Shown: one piece after another, positions 25,919-36,100 of the stretch | Numbering within the stretch: the stretch's first letter is position 1 | Layout: each line of letters begins with the position of its first letter | DNA from: JAKFYM01 sp964416595 | Lineage (GTDB): Bacteria > Bdellovibrionota > UBA1018 > CAIPTA01 | Assembly: GCA_964416595.1 (NCBI GenBank) | Contig: CAYQES010000001.1 | Span: forward strand, 120,825-184,824 | Direction: 5' to 3' | DNA length: 64,000 nt | The notes under the pieces: generated by a model | Database searches by the model: none | What the model saw: the letters and a program-made list of their open reading frames with translations, nothing else | Told to the model about the DNA's origin: nothing | Made by a program: the position numbers and the translations under genes

Positions 25919-26704
25919 ATGCGCATCGTTTGCCAGCAACCGCACTATTTGCCTTGGCTTGGGTATTTTGACCTCTTTTCTAAAAGCGACGCCTTCGTTT
26001 TCTTGGATTCTGTGCAGTGGATCCGGCAAGGGCGCCAGCACCGCACAAAAATTCTGGGGCAAAATGGAAGCTTGTGGCTCACTGTTCCGATCCGCGGTCA
26101 CGGCCACCGAGCCAAGCAACTAAAAGATATGGAAGTGGATGAGCAGCCCTGGGCTAAAAGACATTGGGAGTTGGTGCGCACGAACTATCGGACAGCACCT
26201 CATTTTTCGCAAATGGAAGCGCTACTTCGTCCGTTTTGGGAAAAAGCGGAAAAAATGCGCTTTCTGGCAGACATTTCTTACGAAGGATTTTGGGCCTTGT
26301 GGGAACCCTTGGGGTTGCAGGTGGACTTGCATTGGTCGTCGGACATGCAAAATATTCGAGAAGACAGAAACCAGCGGGTGATCGATATTTGCGCTCAAGT
26401 TGGCGCCAATGAATATTATTCTTCGCTGGGATCCACCCGTTATTTGGATCTTTCGCAGTTTCGGGCAGCGGGTATCTCTGTGCGTTGGCAACATTTCCAA
26501 GCAAACTTCCGCCCCCTGCACCGGCCTTTGGATCTATCTATCTTGGATTATTTGGCCCATCATCCGCTGGAAGAATTGCGGCTGGCTCTGAACGATAGAG
26601 AGAAAAGTTTCCATGGTGCTCCGGAGGAACCACTCCCCCTAGCCAAGGCTGGTTTCGCTCGATCTGATCCCGCACTTCTCGCCCCCTCCCCACCACAAGA
26701 ATAG
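25919..26704 (+). CDS. WbqC-like family protein
   Basis: A 261-residue WbqC family protein. The start MRIVCQQPHYLPWLGYFDLF and the following DAFVFLDSVQWIRQGRQHRTKI are diagnostic, as are WLTVPI and YYSSLGSTRYLD. WbqC proteins occur in O-antigen and other glycan clusters; they are suspected glycan-modifying enzymes (possibly acyl or amino-acid transfer) but remain poorly characterised. The last 55 or so codons overlap the convergent methyltransferase gene by 167 bases. No ribosome binding site precedes the ATG. It may belong functionally to the glycan cluster to its left. Confidence 0.88.
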   Translation: MRIVCQQPHYLPWLGYFDLFSKSDAFVFLDSVQWIRQGRQHRTKILGQNGSLWLTVPIRGHGHRAKQLKDMEVDEQPWAKRHWELVRTNYRTAPHFSQMEALLRPFWEKAEKMRFLADISYEGFWALWEPLGLQVDLHWSSDMQNIREDRNQRVIDICAQVGANEYYSSLGSTRYLDLSQFRAAGISVRWQHFQANFRPLHRPLDLSILDYLAHHPLEELRLALNDREKSFHGAPEEPLPLAKAGFARSDPALLAPSPPQE

Positions 26705-27221
26705 GTTGCTGGCGGGCAATTGCCTGCAAATCCTTCAGCGTTTTTGCCACCGCCGAGCGGCTGCCAAAATCATAGATAAAATAAATTTGTGCGGGCTCCG
26801 GGCTGAAGCTTGGATCGGCTAGATCTTGGGTGTAGAGATTTGGTGAGGCATCAAAATTTTTTAAGGCCCGATTGCCTTCCCGCACCCGGGCTTCCACTAG
26901 TTCATAACCTAGGAAATAAACTTCGGGAAAATGCCGGTGCAGCACAAATCCTAGGCGGCCGTAGCCCGCACCAAGATCGATGATGGTATCGCCTGGTTGT
27001 GGTTTGAGGATTTCCAGCATACGGCGCAGCTCTGAGTAAGGCGTGAGGAAAGTGTTGGGGCCGAGGTTTTCCCAGCGTTTGTGTCCGTCATTAATAGGTT
27101 CGAGGGTGGCTTCGGTTTCTTTGATTTTCAGGCCGAGCCAATCATCCACAGCCTGGCTATGGCCCACTTCTTCGGCGTAGCTTGTGTGCAGGACTGGAAA
27201 GGGATCTGCAGGGGAGAACAT
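26538..27221 (-). CDS. SAM-dependent methyltransferase
   Basis: A 227-residue class I methyltransferase. TIIDLGAGYGRLGFVLH carries the glycine-rich SAM motif I near residue 90, followed by the acidic residue in FLGYELVEARVREGN (motif II). YFIYDFGSRSA corresponds to motif IV. The substrate cannot be told; small molecules and proteins are both possible. The ATG at 27221 (MFSPADPFPVLH) is preferred to an upstream start that adds a Cys-rich stretch unlike the family. It overlaps the WbqC-like gene tail to tail by 167 bases. Confidence 0.82.
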   Translation of the reverse strand: MFSPADPFPVLHTSYAEEVGHSQAVDDWLGLKIKETEATLEPINDGHKRWENLGPNTFLTPYSELRRMLEILKPQPGDTIIDLGAGYGRLGFVLHRHFPEVYFLGYELVEARVREGNRALKNFDASPNLYTQDLADPSFSPEPAQIYFIYDFGSRSAVAKTLKDLQAIARQQPILVVGRGREVRDQIERNQPWLGGVVPPEHHGNFSLYRSEPAAILPADDGPNNPR

Positions 27222-27381
27222 GGCTTGAAGGTAGTATAGTTTTTTTACTTTGCACGCGCAAAGCGCGTTGCGCGACGCGTTTACTCCCCCATATCCGCGG
27301 CAATTAGTATTTTGCCATTTATCACTTGAACAAAGCGCGCACTTACGCTGAAACATACAAAGAATTAACTGGAGGGAATTT

Positions 27382-28083
27382 ATGAAACTCAGTCATTTAG
27401 CCGTCATCGTATGTTCGTTGCTCGCGTCCACCACCTCTCATGCAAGAAACACGTGGAGCATTGAGCTCAATCTACTAAAATTTAATCAGACCTTCAAAAG
27501 CACGGCCGAAGAAACAGATAGAGTTGTGTTCCAACAAGTACAGGGCGAACAGTCGTTGCGCCTTACGTACCATGTGAACAGAGGCCGCCCCTATAGCGAC
27601 GTGATCAACACCCGCATCACTCCCGGTGTAACTTGCCCTGGTCACTCGGAACTCATCGTTTCAAAGGAAGGCGATCGTTATTTTATCGAATTAGATTACG
27701 AAGCGATTCAACTAGGACGCAATCGGGACGGCAGCCATTCCGAAGCTTCCCATGAAATTTATCACTTCAAGGGCGAAGTGGTGATGACCGCCGGGAATTG
27801 GGACGGTTGGAAAAATAAAGGCGAGCCTGCTACTTTCGTGTGGACTCCCGTTGCCCTACAAAACTTATTCATGGCGAAGAGCCTAGCCTTGAAAACCGCC
27901 TTCACAGACTCTCTTAATTTCACGTTGCGCACCAATCGTATGCGTCCTTTGGTGGCCCGGGAAGGCTTTGAGCTCCAACGGCTCAATACTCCTGAAGCTT
28001 ATGCTGGCACAGAGCAATCCTTGGCTGGCACCGGCATGACCTACGATATTCGCTACCTCGCGGACGAAGTTCGCCGACCTTAA
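27382..28083 (+). CDS. Secreted protein of unknown function
   Basis: A 233-residue exported protein that I do not recognise. GGAGGG precedes the ATG and the signal peptide MKLSHLAVIVCSLLASTTSHA is clear. The mature part has a single Cys (VTCPGH) and many beta-like alternating stretches, for example ELDYEAIQL and HFKGEVVM. Its plan resembles that of the shorter secreted protein at 31432-31938 (basic, beta-rich, ending in a stretch of aromatic residues), but I cannot show homology by eye. A hairpin follows the stop at 28105. Confidence 0.72.
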   Translation: MKLSHLAVIVCSLLASTTSHARNTWSIELNLLKFNQTFKSTAEETDRVVFQQVQGEQSLRLTYHVNRGRPYSDVINTRITPGVTCPGHSELIVSKEGDRYFIELDYEAIQLGRNRDGSHSEASHEIYHFKGEVVMTAGNWDGWKNKGEPATFVWTPVALQNLFMAKSLALKTAFTDSLNFTLRTNRMRPLVAREGFELQRLNTPEAYAGTEQSLAGTGMTYDIRYLADEVRRP

Positions 28084-28104
28084 AATAAAAAGCTCAAAAA
28101 TTTT

Positions 28105-28142
28105 AGGCCCGTCTTTTCAAGAAGCTTGAGAAGAACGGGCCT
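28105..28142 (+). terminator. Hairpin after the secreted-protein gene
   Basis: AGGCCCGTCTT (28105-28115) and AAGAACGGGCCT (28131-28142) pair to form a GC-rich stem with one bulge around a 15-base loop. It begins 22 bases after the stop at 28083. There is no run of T after it on the plus strand, so it is a weak intrinsic terminator or a transcript-end stabiliser. The next gene, with TTGACA at 28147-28152, starts shortly after it. Confidence 0.5.
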
Positions 28143-28183
28143 TCGCTTGACATCCCGCCCAACAACTAGTACCCCCAAAAGCC

Positions 28184-28849
28184 ATGGACGAACTATCCTG
28201 CGCCAAAGCCCTCATGACCGCCCTGGAGCGACTCACCGTGCGCTTCGGCAGTAAATGCCGCTGGCAGCCTGAGGGCATGGAATTAGAATCTCAACGCCCG
28301 ATCCAAAGTGAGTTTTTTCCGGGCCGGGAATTCAGCCGGGGATTTGGGCTACTGCCCGGCCGGGAAGCCCACAACTTCAATCTACAATCTCCCTACTTCT
28401 TCTTTTCTTTTGGTAATGATCCTGCACAAAACCTAGAAACGCTTGGCCAGTGGAATGTTTGGCATAAAACTCCCAGTGCGCAATCTAGTTCCTGGCACTT
28501 ACAAAGAGTAGAAAACGTGCCCCTGATCCATCTCTACCAATGCTTCGACCCTAACGATCAGCTCTCCATTATTCCGCTGGATGTGTACACCCAGTGGTTC
28601 GTGGCTATGGAAGATAAAAAGCCTGTGGGGAAAGGCCGCTTCACGGATCTTGATCAAGGAGCTTTTCTCTTTTCCCAAGGCTTTACCCGCACGCCTGCGG
28701 ATTATCTCAAGCTTTTAAGTGCTGTGGAAAATCGTTTAGCGGAAAACGGAGCCAAACATTTGCTCTTTTTAGCTCCGCTCACCCTAGAATCACCCAAACA
28801 ATTCGGCTTTCAACGCATCTCCCAACTAAACCTGCAGGCTAGCGTCTAA
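28184..28849 (+). CDS. Unknown protein, possibly GNAT-related
   Basis: A 221-residue cytoplasmic protein. The last third (KKPVGKGRFTDLDQGAFLFS, then a helix, then GAKHLLFLAPLTLES and a final FGFQRIS) looks like the acetyl-CoA-binding end of a GNAT acetyltransferase, but the canonical Q/RxxGxG/A loop is not evident, so this is only a guess. No ribosome binding site precedes the ATG, and TTGACA lies 31 bases upstream, so a short-leader transcript is possible. Its TAA shares the tetramer CTAA with the stop of the convergent CBS gene. Confidence 0.6.
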   Translation: MDELSCAKALMTALERLTVRFGSKCRWQPEGMELESQRPIQSEFFPGREFSRGFGLLPGREAHNFNLQSPYFFFSFGNDPAQNLETLGQWNVWHKTPSAQSSSWHLQRVENVPLIHLYQCFDPNDQLSIIPLDVYTQWFVAMEDKKPVGKGRFTDLDQGAFLFSQGFTRTPADYLKLLSAVENRLAENGAKHLLFLAPLTLESPKQFGFQRISQLNLQASV

Positions 28850-29325
28850 ATTCCTAAACTCTGCAATTCCTGCAAAGCTTCCCGTACCACGGGAGTATAG
28901 GGAAGAGTTTTGAAGGTAGAAACTTTTTCGCCCTTCAAAATTGTGTAGAGCAAACGCAACAGATCTTCCGAGGTCACGATACCCGCCACCTCATTCTCCC
29001 CACGGGTCACAAGAAAGGCCGAAACTTTTTCATCGATCATGCCTTCGGCCACATCCTTAATTGGAGTATCTTCACTCACCGTGAGCGCAGGCCAACTCAT
29101 CACATCGGCTACTTTTAAATTGGAAGCAAAGCCCGGTTTGTTTGGGTTTATGGCCCGCTGGATATCCCGATTGGAAACAATACCAATCACAAGGCCCGCC
29201 TCATCCACCACCGGCAAATGGCGAATGTTTTTTTCTTCCATCAGTGCATCGGCTGCTTCTAAGGAAGCCGCCGCACTCACTGTAAATACTTTTTTGGTCA
29301 TGGTTTCCGCTGTGATTTTTTTCAT
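28846..29325 (-). CDS. Tandem CBS-domain protein
   Basis: A 159-residue protein made almost wholly of two CBS domains (about 8-60 and 75-130). Landmarks are ALMEEKNIRHLPVVDEAGLVIGIVSNRDI in the first and DVMSWPALTVSEDTPIKDVAEGM in the second, with VAGIVTSEDLLRLLY at its end. CBS pairs bind adenosine nucleotides and act as energy or redox sensors; stand-alone forms regulate partner proteins. AGGAG precedes the ATG. It follows the membrane protein and citrate synthase genes on the same strand, after 83 bases. Confidence 0.93.
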   Translation of the reverse strand: MKKITAETMTKKVFTVSAAASLEAADALMEEKNIRHLPVVDEAGLVIGIVSNRDIQRAINPNKPGFASNLKVADVMSWPALTVSEDTPIKDVAEGMIDEKVSAFLVTRGENEVAGIVTSEDLLRLLYTILKGEKVSTFKTLPYTPVVREALQELQSLGI

Positions 29326-29408
29326 GTGTTTCTCCTAAGCAACTAAGACAGGTTTTTATCTGCTGTATTTGCAAAGGTTGTTCCAGGAACCGGAAACCCA
29401 GAAAAAAA

Positions 29409-29897
29409 CTAGTGAGAAGAAATATGCTGTAGTTTGCGCTGCACTTCTAGATGCAAAGTCCCATTCTGGGTCCAAAGCACCTTGCCATCTACCACAATGC
29501 CATTTGCATTATACCAGCGGCCATTTAGTGAAAGAGATCCGAGAGTTCCATGTTGGCACTGGAGAAAAAACTCCTCCTCTTCAATCCGCACATCGTTACA
29601 GGGCAAAAACTCTGCTTCATTGGAACCAATACTATCCATCTTAGCGCTGGCTAAATAGCCCCCATCTTCCCGGCGATTTACTTGGAAATAGGCGATGCGT
29701 TTGCCTGCAGCTTCTAACGGACCATCCGCTGGGGAATAAATTCCCACGAATTCGGACTTTTCTTCCCGTGGAGTATCGGTATTTTCTGCATATTCATAGT
29801 CCGCTTTTTCAAAGCGATGGCGGAAATGATAAAAGCCCACCATTCCTGCGGCCAACAAAACCAACGCTAGCAGGCCATAGAGAAAGGCTTTATTCAA
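29409..29897 (-). CDS. Membrane-anchored protein of unknown function
   Basis: A 162-residue protein with one N-terminal membrane segment (LYGLLALVLLAAGMVGFYHF) that probably stays as an anchor, leaving a soluble periplasmic domain with two cysteines (LPCNDV and LQCQHG) that could pair. The domain looks like a small all-beta unit. The family is not recognised. It lies 3 bases after the citrate synthase stop on the same strand, so it is probably co-transcribed with it, though no metabolic link is obvious. Confidence 0.7.
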   Translation of the reverse strand: MNKAFLYGLLALVLLAAGMVGFYHFRHRFEKADYEYAENTDTPREEKSEFVGIYSPADGPLEAAGKRIAYFQVNRREDGGYLASAKMDSIGSNEAEFLPCNDVRIEEEEFFLQCQHGTLGSLSLNGRWYNANGIVVDGKVLWTQNGTLHLEVQRKLQHISSH

Positions 29898-29900
29898 AAT

Positions 29901-31220
29901 TTACTCCCAAATCGTATCTTCGCCCTTGAGCCAGGCTTTTACGTTTTCCGTGGTCACAGATTTTGGGCGTTCCAGTGGGAAGCCCAAAGCACGGCTCCAA
30001 ATCTGCGCAGCTAACACTCCCAAGGCGCGGCTCACGCCGAAGAGCACGGTGTAGTATTCGTACTCTTTCAGACCGTAGTGCAAGAGCAGGGCGCCGGAGT
30101 GGGCGTCCACATTGGGCCAAGGATTTTTGATTTTGCCCAAGGATTGCAGGATGGGCGGAACGGTTTCAAAAATCTTCCACACTGTATTCACCAAAGGATC
30201 ATTGGGCATATGTTTTTTGGCAAATTCTGCTTGTGCCGTGAAGCGAGGGTCGGTTTTGCGTAATACCGCATGGCCGTAGCCGGGCACCACTTTGCCATCG
30301 GCTAACGTTTTCTTCACGTACTCTTCAATCTGCTGAGCCGTGGGTTTATCCGTGCCCAGCTTCTTTTGCATTTCCAAAATCCACTTCACCACTTCTTGGT
30401 TGGCTAAGCCATGCAACGGACCCGCCAAACCATTCATACCAGCCGCATAACTTAAATAGGGATCTGCTAAAGCTGAACCCACAAGGTGTGTGGTGTGGGC
30501 CGAAACGTTTCCGCCTTCGTGGTCTGCGTGAATTGTCATATAAAGACGCATCAATTCCGTGAAGCTCGGGGCATCAAAACCTAAACGATGGCCAAAATTT
30601 GCAGCCCAATCGGTTTCAATCCCAGGAATGGTTTTGCCGCCATGGTATTTACGACGATACACATAGGCCGCCACTTCCGGCAAACGGGCGATCAAGTTCA
30701 TGGAATCTTCGTACACAAAATCCCAGTACTCTTTTTTGTTCACGCCCTCGGCGTACTTTTTGGCAAAAATAGATTCTGTTTGTAGAGCCATCACACCCGT
30801 TACAAATTGGGTCATGGCGTGAGATTCTTTTGGCAACGCATCGATCGTTTTTAAAACGTGAGCGGGCAGCGGCGCCCGTTTACGCCAATCGGCCGAAAGC
30901 TCTGCCACATCACTTTCGCTGGGCAACTCTCCCGTGAGCATTAAATAAAACAACCCTTCAGGCAAAGGCTCTTGGCCACCTTTGGCTTTAGGCAATTTGC
31001 TTTGCAGTTCCGGAATGGAAAATCCCCGGAAACGGATTCCCTCGGTGGCATCCAAAAGCGAAGTTTCATACACCATGCCCGTGATGCCGCGCATACCCTG
31101 GTACGCCTGTGCTAATTGCACCTCACCGATTTTTTTTGTCCCGTGCTCTTTCAGGATATCTTTGATTTCGGCTGCCAATGCATCGGCCTTGGATTTAAAA
31201 AGTTTTTTTAGTTTTTCCAT
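29901..31220 (-). CDS. gltA: Citrate synthase, eukaryotic (mitochondrial) type
   Basis: A 439-residue citrate synthase: acetyl-CoA plus oxaloacetate to citrate, first step of the TCA cycle, cytoplasmic. Unlike the usual bacterial types, it has the sequence style and length of mitochondrial citrate synthase: HADHEGGNVSAHTTHLVGSA, YAAGMNGLAGPLHGLANQEV and VPGYGHAVLRKTDPR. The catalytic histidines lie in PLHGLAN and YGHAVLR and the Asp in NVDAHSG. Such eukaryotic-like enzymes are known in some deltaproteobacteria, for example Geobacter. A -10-like TAGAAT lies about 45 bases upstream of the ATG but I see no clear -35. Confidence 0.96.
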   Translation of the reverse strand: MEKLKKLFKSKADALAAEIKDILKEHGTKKIGEVQLAQAYQGMRGITGMVYETSLLDATEGIRFRGFSIPELQSKLPKAKGGQEPLPEGLFYLMLTGELPSESDVAELSADWRKRAPLPAHVLKTIDALPKESHAMTQFVTGVMALQTESIFAKKYAEGVNKKEYWDFVYEDSMNLIARLPEVAAYVYRRKYHGGKTIPGIETDWAANFGHRLGFDAPSFTELMRLYMTIHADHEGGNVSAHTTHLVGSALADPYLSYAAGMNGLAGPLHGLANQEVVKWILEMQKKLGTDKPTAQQIEEYVKKTLADGKVVPGYGHAVLRKTDPRFTAQAEFAKKHMPNDPLVNTVWKIFETVPPILQSLGKIKNPWPNVDAHSGALLLHYGLKEYEYYTVLFGVSRALGVLAAQIWSRALGFPLERPKSVTTENVKAWLKGEDTIWE

Positions 31221-31431
31221 TGCGTCACCCTAAAAGAAGGTCGGAATTTTATTCGGTTTTGTTAATTTCATTCTACCACAAAAAACGCTTTAACCCGGAC
31301 CTTCATTCACAACCCACAGCAATAATTGCGGCGCATAAATCGACTTAATCCAGACCTGATTTAGTGTAAAAAAATAAAATCATGTTAAGTTGAGCCCTCT
31401 TAATTCGTCCAATTTCACTAAAGGAACTATT

Positions 31432-31938
31432 ATGAAGGCATTCTTTTTATTAGCCGCTTTTTATGCAGCCAATGCACAGGCCAATGACGTAGTTCTTGCT
31501 CCACGGAAACCCGTCAATTGCAGCACCGAATCCCACGATTATATTAATCGCATCGGCAATATACGGATGGTAGAAAACACCACCCATGCCACCCTTTCGT
31601 TTACATCGGTTCATGGCTCCTGTGAGAACGGCATATTTCAAGTGTATCCCATTAACCGCCGCGCCGACTCCATCCTAGATATTGTACGCTTTAAAAATGG
31701 CCGCCGTTGGCCCTGGGGCAAAAGCGGTGTTACAGCCCACGTAGAAGTGCAGCCTTACCAATCAGGTGATGAAGCCCAGATCCAGTTGGTATTTGAAAAG
31801 AGTGTAGCGTTTAGCGAAGGCAATGTAGGCCAATATGAAATCCGCTTTGAACCCGTACGCGTTCGTTATTACATTTGGAACGTCTATTTAAAGCGGAACG
31901 GCAACAAAACAAAAATTGTTTTTACTTCTGCGAACTAA
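31432..31938 (+). CDS. Small secreted protein
   Basis: A 168-residue exported protein. The ATG at 31432 follows AAAGGAAC and begins signal peptide MKAFFLLAAFYAANAQA; an upstream ATG at 31390 would bury it. Two cysteines (VNCSTES and HGSCENG) probably pair. The rest is beta-rich and basic, with an aromatic C-terminal stretch (YYIWNVYLK). I do not recognise the family. The stop shares CTAA with the convergent DUF2914 gene. Confidence 0.75.
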   Translation: MKAFFLLAAFYAANAQANDVVLAPRKPVNCSTESHDYINRIGNIRMVENTTHATLSFTSVHGSCENGIFQVYPINRRADSILDIVRFKNGRRWPWGKSGVTAHVEVQPYQSGDEAQIQLVFEKSVAFSEGNVGQYEIRFEPVRVRYYIWNVYLKRNGNKTKIVFTSAN

Positions 31939-33038
31939 TACTCATCCATTTTGAAAACCCGGCCCTCGGGGCTGGGTTCCACATTTTCTACCACAAAATA
32001 TTGCCGGCCAATTTCCCGGCCATCGGAAGTTTCCACACTCACGCGCCAATCCCCGGGGGAAAAGTTTTGCTTCGTGGCCGTGCCTCGATACCCACTTTTT
32101 CGCCCGCCCATCACACGCATGGGAATGCGATCCGTTCCCTGCCAGCCTAAAGTGGGATGGTACTGGGACCATCGCAGATACACGAGATCATCAAAACGCG
32201 CAGGCGAAAACACGCTCACGAAAAAAAAGATTTTATCTCCCGGCTCCGCCCGAAAATCCTGGTCGCCCGTACGCCAAAATTTCCACCACGGCTTTTCATG
32301 AAACAACTGATACACATCCCCCACTCGCTCCACGCGATGGTAGATGCCCATCTTCTTGGTGGAAAGAGGCACCGGTGGAATCCAGCCAATCAAATAAAAT
32401 ATAGTTACAAATCCGGCCACCAACATGCCGGGCACCATGAGCCTGCGCTTTAGCAAAATACTGCTCACCCTGCCCCGCAAAATCCGGTAAAACCCCCACA
32501 AAAAACCGGCGGTGGCCAGCAGCGAAAGTAAAAAGGGTACCCACCCCACAAATCCTAAAGCGATTGGGAAAATCATGGAGAAAAAACAAAATACACAGAT
32601 CACATACAGAGCAATCTTGGAATCGAGCCCACTATTTTGCACAGATTTTAGTTCGTTACCAATCATCAGGCCTAAGAGCACCACCACAAAAATAAAGGAG
32701 GAAAAGAACGAGGCGCTCTTTAGGAAAAAAAGCGAATACACGCTCAAGAGACTTCCTAAAATAAAATGCAGGGCCAGCCGTCGGTAACCCCACCAGCGCC
32801 GAAAGAATAAGGGGCCGCTCGCCAATTGAGCGTCTTCGCCATACAAAAAATCATAGGCCAAGATCAAGCCCATGAGCGCCAAATACCCCACTTGCTGCAG
32901 CAGAGAAAAAAGATCATCCACGTCAGACAAAGTAAGAATATCGAACAAAAAACCGCCGAGAAAAAATCCTAAGGAAAATCGTAATTCATGTTTTTCGTAG
33001 TAGGCAAAAGCCCGACTCTTCCAGCTCATGTTTTCCAT
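31935..33038 (-). CDS. DUF2914 membrane protein
   Basis: A 367-residue protein. About eight membrane segments fill residues 15-230. The C-terminal 130 residues form a soluble DUF2914-type domain, with LRWSQYHPTLGW, the GDWRVSVETSDGREIG element and the final FVVEN. The family occurs in Bdellovibrio and other deltaproteobacteria; its function is unknown, though the domain has the look of an extracytoplasmic binding module. The first ATG is at 33038; a TTG at 33056 is an alternative. It is convergent with the secreted-protein gene and divergent from the RND pump. Confidence 0.82.
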   Translation of the reverse strand: MENMSWKSRAFAYYEKHELRFSLGFFLGGFLFDILTLSDVDDLFSLLQQVGYLALMGLILAYDFLYGEDAQLASGPLFFRRWWGYRRLALHFILGSLLSVYSLFFLKSASFFSSFIFVVVLLGLMIGNELKSVQNSGLDSKIALYVICVFCFFSMIFPIALGFVGWVPFLLSLLATAGFLWGFYRILRGRVSSILLKRRLMVPGMLVAGFVTIFYLIGWIPPVPLSTKKMGIYHRVERVGDVYQLFHEKPWWKFWRTGDQDFRAEPGDKIFFFVSVFSPARFDDLVYLRWSQYHPTLGWQGTDRIPMRVMGGRKSGYRGTATKQNFSPGDWRVSVETSDGREIGRQYFVVENVEPSPEGRVFKMDEY

Positions 33039-33140
33039 GAAGAAATTGTAGCTCAATCATAAAAAAAGAGAGGCTAATTCCCGCACGAGATCATTTTTTC
33101 TTCTATCCCCAGCGTTGCCGCTGCTAGGATTACGGCCAAG

Positions 33141-36100
33141 ATGAACTTGATCGATCTTTCCATCCGCAGACCCGTATTTGCCTGGGTGCTCATGTTCGCC
33201 CTCATCGTGTTTGGCGCAGTGTCCCTCAACCGCCTTGGGATTAGCCAAATGCCTGATGTGGATTTCCCCATTCTCAGCATTTCCGTTACTTATGAAGGTG
33301 CCGCACCGGAAGTGGTGGAGGCAGAACTTTTAGATCCGATCGAAGCCAAACTATTGGCCATTGAAGGCATTAAAGAAATGCGCTCTTCCGCTAGCCAAGG
33401 CTCCGGACGGGTAACTTTAGAGTTCGATATCAAACGTAATGTGGATGTAGCTTTGCAAGAAGTGCAAAGCGCATTGAGCCAGCTGCGCTTACCCGAGGGC
33501 ATAGATCCACCCATCATCCGCAAACAAAACCCAGAAGAAGATCCTATCCTTTTTCTTTCTGTGTACGGCGGCGATATAAAAGAAATGATCGGCTGGATGG
33601 ATACATTTTTCCTCGATCAATTGCGCTTTTTACCTGGCGTGGGTGAAGTGAGCATCCAAGGATTTAGTGAGCGCAATTTGCGCGTATGGATCGACCCAAA
33701 AAAACTAGAAGAAAACTATCTAACTATCAGTGATGTGGTGGAGGCCCTCCGCACGCAACACATTGAAAGCGCAGCGGGGCAATTTAGCGAAGGCAAACGG
33801 GAGCTCAGGGTGCGTTGGCTCGGGGAAGCGGCCGACGTGGAAGGCGTAAACGAAATCCGCATCCTTCGCCGGGGCGGCCAGATCATCCACAATAAAGTGA
33901 TTCGCATCAAAGATGTGGCCCGCGTGGAAGACGGACTCTCCGATATCCGCCGCATGGCCCGGGTAGATGGCCTGCCCTCGCTCAATATCTCCGTGAAAAA
34001 ACAAAGGGGCACTAACGAAGTTGTTGTAGCCAAAGAGGTGCGTAAACGCATCAGTGAACTGAAAGAACGCTTTCCACCCGGCTACAACTACCGCGTGAAC
34101 GTAGATTTTACCCGAGCTACGGAATCTACCGTGAATCTTACGATCGAAAAACTGTGGGTGGCGGGTTTGATCACTATTTTAGTTTGCTTTTTATTTTTAG
34201 GCAGCATCCCGGCCGCGGTGAACATTCTCTTTTCCATTCCCACATCTATCGTGGGCACATTCATTATCCTTTATTTTTCAGGCTTCACCTTAAACCTCTT
34301 CACCCTGTTAGCCCTCACCTTAGCTATTTCCATTGTGGTGGACGACGCCATCATGCTCCTGGAAAATATTGTGCGCCATGCACGCATGGGCAAAAGCCCC
34401 ACGAAAGCCGCCTCCGATGGATCCAAAGAAGTATTGCCCGCCGCCATTGCAGCTACTTTAGCTGTAGTAGCCGTTTTCCTGCCTGTAATTTTTATGACCG
34501 GCGTGATTGGAAAATTCTTTTTCCAATTTGGTGTAACCATGAGCGCCGCTGTTTTAATTTCACTTCTGGAAGCGGTAACCATCACACCCATGCGCGCCGC
34601 CGCCTTCATGGGCACCAAGCATCAAGAATCTCGCTTTGAAAAATACCTAGATCATCGCTTTGAGCATTTTGCCAACCTTTATCGAAAAATTCTTGAAATA
34701 ACCATCCGCTGGAAAACAGCCGTAGTGCTGGGCTCTTTGGGCATCTTTGTGGTGTCGCTTTTCCTAGTGCAGCTAGTACGGCAAGAGTTTGTGCCCGCCC
34801 AAGACCAAGATCTCATTCTTGTGCAAGCCCAAGCTCCGCCTGGAACTTCCCTTGAGGCCACGGATCTTGCGGCCCAAGAATTAGAAAAGATCGCCAAGGC
34901 AGAAGAAAATGTTTTGGGCTTTTTTGTGTCCGTTGGGAGCGGTGGTGGAGGCAGTGGCGGAGTAAATTCCATCTTCATGCCATTGGCTTTAAAACCAAGC
35001 TCGGAGCGCTCCCTCAATCACATTGAGATTATGGATAAACTTAGGGGCCAATTTAAAAATATCAAATCCTTACGAGTAACCATGCGGGATGCATCCACCC
35101 GCAATTTGGCCTCGGGCCGGCAAAATCCCGTGGCCTTGCATGTGCGAGGTCCCGACTTAAAAATTTTAAATGAAAAAGCCCAAGAACTCATGAAACGCTT
35201 GGAAACGGAAAAACTCGCGGTAGATTTGGACACGGACTACCGCACAGGTATTCCTGAGCTTGTGGTGACCCCCAATCGGGATGCCATGGCTGCCCGGGGT
35301 GTGAGTGTGGAATCCGTGGGGCAAGTGTTGTCTGCCGCCGTGGGCGGCTTACGGCAAGGCCGCTACACATCCGATGGTCGGCGCTATGACATTCGTTTTA
35401 AATTGCCCGATGAGCTCATGCGTTCTGCGGCGGATATTAATCGACTATATGTACGCAATATTGCGGGTAACTTAGTTTCGCTTTCAGAGCTTGTGGATAT
35501 TAAAGAGCAGGCGGCCTCACAATCTATCACCCGCGTGAATCGACAAAGGGCAGTAGCCGTTTTTGGTAACCTTTTTCCTGGCGCCTCCCAAGCCAAAGTT
35601 TTGGATCGAACAGCAGAAATTGCCAACGAAATTCTCCCCCCCGGTTATGTTTTCGCCTTTGAAGGGGCGGCGGCGGGTTTAGGAGAAGCTTTTGGCAGTT
35701 TATTCTCTGCACTCATGATCGGTATTTTGGTGGCCTATCTTATCTTAGCAGTACAATTTAATTCCTTTTTACACCCCATCCCCGTTTTGATCGCCCTGCC
35801 CTTTAGCGCAACAGGAGCCCTCTTAGCCATTTGGGCCACGGGCAACTCCTTAAATCTTTTTAGTTTTATTGGTTTGATCGTGCTGATGGGTATTGCGAAG
35901 AAAAATTCTATTTTGCTTGTAGAGTTCACCAATCAAATCCGTGAGCGAAATAAGGAGCTTTCTCCGAAAGATGCATTGATAGAAGCTTGCCCGATACGCC
36001 TGCGCCCCATCCTAATGACATCCGTTGCCACTGTGGCGGCAGCCACTCCCCTAGTATTTGGCCATGGCTTAGGCCATGAGGCCCGCACACCAATGGGTTT

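Noticed and set aside
34154..34639. 161-codon plus-strand frame inside the RND pump gene
   Set aside because: The product is unusually rich in His and Arg, has no start signal and is in another frame of a certain gene.
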